Source: Archegozetes longisetosus (taxonomy: Eukaryota; Arthropoda; Arachnida; Sarcoptiformes; Trhypochthoniidae). From it: a stretch of DNA of 64,000 bases. The position numbers were made by a program, and so were the translations under genes. Under the pieces are notes generated by a model. The model ran no database searches, had not been told where the DNA came from, and worked only from the letters and a program-made list of their open reading frames with translations. The stretch covers positions 5,783,569-5,847,568 of the forward strand of contig JAEMBT020000008.1 of assembly GCA_018873245.2 (NCBI GenBank). Direction: 5' to 3'. This document shows, one piece after another, positions 63,201-64,000 of this stretch; within the stretch, counting starts at the first letter, position 1, and each line of letters begins with the position of its first letter.

Positions 63201-64000
63201 AAAAGCGACTTCGTGTTACTGAGGCTCAATTTTAGCAAACGTATCAGTACTTTTAGCTTTATGTATAATTGATTGTAAGAGTTGGTGCTTTGTGTAATAG
63301 GATATATTAAATATTGAAAGCTCTAACAAAAAGTGTATATCTGCTTAAAATGGGCATCTATGATGTGCGACAGGTATTTATGGCTTGTTCTAATGAATCT
63401 AAATTAATAAGTTGTTGAAAGTTCATCAATTATTTAAGATTAAACTAAATAAGATTTTCTCAAAAGGCATTAATTTAAATGTTAAATTTGATACTAAATT
63501 GTTCCCTTCGCAACGCCAGCTATTTGTACAACAAAATGAGAAAAGTTCTTTATTTGCCAAATACTTTTTATCCATTTGGGTAAAGAACGAAGTCATATCA
63601 TGCGACTGAAGAAACTTTTGCACTAAAAGCTTTTATTTGTACAATTGCTATCAGAATGAAACTGAGGCTAAGGTTGAGCTCATTATTTGATATGACACTA
63701 TTTTTACTCAATTCCTTAAATCTTTGGTGCCAAAAAATATCGCGTTATGTAACAGAATATGGCGAAAGGTTAAAGTTTAGAGAATATAATGAGTAACAGT
63801 TATGTGAGAGGCACAATTCTTATAACATCTTTATTCTACAAGCTATAAAGAAGACCAGTGGCGAAGGCAGAAAACTTCGAGTCAGGAACACAGTAGTTTT
63901 CGTAGGTTTCATGTTCAAATTGAGTTAAGTGAAACATGTTACCATTATCACTATAGTATTGATAGCCTATTCAGCTATAAGGAAATTGTTCTAACTTAAG
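57276..64000. other. intergenic, AT-rich, no gene recognised
   Basis: The 6.7 kb upstream of glutamate synthase. The nearest few hundred bases presumably hold its promoter and leader, but no specific element could be identified. A 20-bp direct duplication (GTGAATRTTATGGTTTATTA) lies at about 58062-58101. Open frames are short, AT-biased and without recognisable motifs on either strand. Confidence 0.55.

Noticed and set aside
57276-64000. Search for a hidden gene, CRISPR array or RNA gene in the right-hand 6.7 kb
   Set aside because: No regular repeat-spacer pattern, no tRNA B box and no frame with a recognisable motif on either strand.

Overview
The window is AT-rich nuclear DNA from an animal. 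It has spliced genes with GT-AG introns, long AT-rich intergenic stretches and many short DNA transposons. The gene repertoire (Regnase, SKP1, a clathrin-assembly protein, single-chain glutamate synthase, an expanded RCC1 family of the RCBTB type) fits an arthropod. A chelicerate such as a mite is my best guess, but that is inference: no marker gene settles it.

Layout. 1-4737 (-): Regnase/ZC3H12-like RNase, 3' end outside the window. 10698-11824 (-): SKP1, two exons. 13145-21281 (+): AP180/CALM clathrin-assembly gene, about 13 exons. 24523-25831: Merlin-like DNA transposon with 352-bp terminal inverted repeats and an 8-bp target duplication. 25915-41265 (-): five tandem copies (called A to E here) of an unusual gene that joins an RCBTB-type RCC1 beta-propeller to a C-terminal eIF2alpha-kinase-like protein kinase. 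Only copy D (32103-34282) looks whole; A, B, C and E are rearranged or truncated. Between D and E lies a 1.75-kb near-identical duplicate of AP180 intron 1, exon 2 and part of intron 2, then a foldback element, bracketed by GAGCTCG-rich and GAGCAC-rich clusters. 40955-41226: hAT-like MITE inserted in copy E. 42368-44063: inverted composite repeat with a Tc1/mariner-like MITE inside it. 44100-44342: tRNA-derived SINE-like sequence. 46106-57275 (-): NADH-type glutamate synthase in 14 exons, about 2,061 residues. 57276-64000: no gene recognised.

How the genes relate. The four conserved genes are housekeeping and share no pathway: mRNA decay, ubiquitin ligation (SCF), endocytosis and ammonia assimilation. 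The accessory part is 24.5-44.3 kb, where a lineage-specific RCC1-kinase family has grown by local duplication among DNA transposons. The most interesting candidate is this RCBTB propeller plus PEK-like kinase fusion. RCBTB proteins carry BTB domains after the propeller; here a kinase takes their place. NEK8/NEK9 have the reverse order (kinase first).

A quality warning for every reader of this sequence: the conserved genes need at least seven single-base insertions to read through, nearly all in homopolymer runs. This looks like long-read homopolymer under-calling rather than biology, so frame breaks elsewhere in the window should be judged with that in mind.
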